Shown here: positions 63,329 to 64,000 of the stretch, piece by piece
How the letters are laid out: every line of letters starts with the position of its first letter
How positions within the stretch are numbered: the stretch's first letter is position 1
DNA from: Aliiglaciecola sp. CAU 1673
GTDB taxonomy: Bacteria > Pseudomonadota > Gammaproteobacteria > Enterobacterales > Alteromonadaceae
Direction: 5' to 3'
Assembly (NCBI RefSeq): GCF_029223185.1
Contig: NZ_JARHUG010000003.1
Coordinates: 186,001-250,000 of the forward strand
DNA: 64,000 nucleotides
The notes under the pieces: generated by a model
The model's database searches: none
What the model saw: only the letters and a program-made list of their open reading frames with translations
Told to the model about the DNA's origin: nothing
Program-made: the position numbers and the translations under genes

Positions 63329-64000
63329 GCCTTTGTCTCAAATAAATGGTACGGACGCTGCTGCAAATGCTCGGGAATTTTGCCCAGTTGGCATTGGCTT
63401 CTATGTACTGTTAACCCCAATGCCTCGAGTCTTTCTATCAACACGGGCAGATACTGATCTACCTTCTCCCGCACTTGCTGATTGCCTGCATAGAAATCCA
63501 ATTCCAGTTGTTCTTGAAATAACTTGGCTTTGGCCAGTAAAGCCCCTATTTCACCCACTTCCAGTTTCATGCTTAGCTGCCACTGTTTGTCAGTGCTTTG
63601 AGCTTGTTGGCGTCTTTCCTCCGAAGGCGGTTCGCGGCGGATCAGGATCTCCAGCGGATGGCGCTGTGAACTGATACCCGGCAGGCTGTAATGAAAGACA
63701 TCCTGTCCTTGCCACTGCAAATCGGCGCTGGTTGTTTTTGAGGCGCTGTGGGAAGACAGCAATTGACCCAACTGGCGAATAATCTGATGTCGTTGTTCAA
63801 CCTGAGAAAAGTCACTGAGCTGCTTGGGAGTCATGGGGGCTTGCCCGCTCATGGCCTTACTGTGGCTAATCAGGCTCGCCAGCCCCTCAGCCAGTTTTGC
63901 ACCCTGGGAGGGCAGGCTCCGTGATAATCGAGATGCTAATGCCACCTGCAGCATCACCATCAATCCTCCAAGTAATCCCTGACTCGGAGGGGGGCTATTA
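63325..64000 (-). CDS. FliK-like flagellar hook-length control protein (C-terminal part)
   Basis: The frame runs past the right edge of the window with no start required inside, so the N-terminal part lies outside. The visible part includes a Gln/Ser-rich helical region and a C-terminal domain (HPLEILIRREPPSEERRQQA; QLSMKLEVGEIGALLAKAKL; FYAGNQQVREKVDQYLPVLI) that resembles the FliK C-terminal domain. It overlaps the FlhB-like gene by 4 bases, consistent with a flagellar export pairing. Confidence 0.75.
   Translation of the reverse strand, partial: NSPPPSQGLLGGLMVMLQVALASRLSRSLPSQGAKLAEGLASLISHSKAMSGQAPMTPKQLSDFSQVEQRHQIIRQLGQLLSSHSASKTTSADLQWQGQDVFHYSLPGISSQRHPLEILIRREPPSEERRQQAQSTDKQWQLSMKLEVGEIGALLAKAKLFQEQLELDFYAGNQQVREKVDQYLPVLIERLEALGLTVHRSQCQLGKIPEHLQQRPYHLFETKA

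Overview
The window looks like chromosomal DNA from a marine gammaproteobacterium, most likely Alteromonadaceae (Alteromonas / Bowmanella / Aestuariibacter-like). The reasons are the polar-flagellum order flhA-flhF-fleN-fliA-cheY-cheZ-cheA-cheB-parC-parP-cheW, a leuABCD operon with a classical leucine attenuator, SrmB, HemW, RdgB, Cca, an ExeAB-type pair, and many small secreted proteins or lipoproteins. There is no prophage, complete insertion sequence or CRISPR array. The species call is inference.

Region by region. 1-5 kb: the tail of a dockerin-like protein, an M24 peptidase, and a PA2779/PA2778-type pair (helical membrane protein plus C39-like cysteine peptidase lipoprotein). 4.1-8.1 kb (minus): a tight operon with a short unknown protein, a small gene interrupted by an amber codon inside a perfect 16-bp palindrome, a large acetyl-CoA hydrolase/transferase-like protein and a membrane protein. 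8.1-9.1 kb: possible decayed coding sequence, a CAU-anticodon tRNA (probably tRNA-Ile2) and a cluster of REP-like palindromes. 9.1-13.8 kb: a choice-of-anchor-B surface protein with a GlyGly-CTERM-like tail, divergent from an MbnP/MbnH pair. 14.5-16 kb: truncated-haemoglobin lipoprotein with a DUF3034-like outer-membrane protein. 16-22 kb: response regulator with CheC-like domain plus PAS protein, two Lcl/DUF1566 proteins, a YggN-like protein and an MCP with almost no periplasmic loop. 22-36.8 kb: AI-2E-type permease, hemW, rdgB, a TonB_C protein, a histone-deacetylase-family enzyme, a secreted SGNH hydrolase, tandem solute-binding-like paralogues, srmB, a second palindrome cluster, tauE-like, LytTR regulator, acyltransferase and cca. 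37-42.4 kb: exeA/gspA-like ATPase, a DUF3391-GspB fusion, a DUF3391 HD-GYP protein with a degenerate HD motif, and a large lipoprotein.

42.6-47.4 kb (minus): leuA-leuB-leuC-leuD, overlapping or abutting, preceded by an 18-codon Leu-rich leader peptide and mutually exclusive antiterminator/terminator hairpins. 47.6-59.9 kb (plus): the flagellar/chemotaxis operon. A near-consensus sigma-54 promoter lies just upstream of flhA. CheA carries three copies of a motif at exact 41-residue spacing, probably the ParP-interacting (LID-like) region, and parC/parP follow cheB. 59.9-63 kb: a two-gene block (PDZ + alpha/beta hydrolase; DUF885 metallopeptidase) flanked by a perfect 34-bp direct repeat of the 3' end of the DUF2802 gene, which suggests later insertion. 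63-64 kb (minus): an FlhB C-domain-like protein and a FliK-like protein that runs off the window.

The most useful leads are the 34-bp repeat around the 3-kb block, the amber/palindrome small gene, the MbnPH plus surface-protein locus, the leu attenuator, the DUF3391-GspB fusion beside an HD-to-MD HD-GYP protein, a possible small RNA in front of an orphan terminator, and the covarying palindromes.
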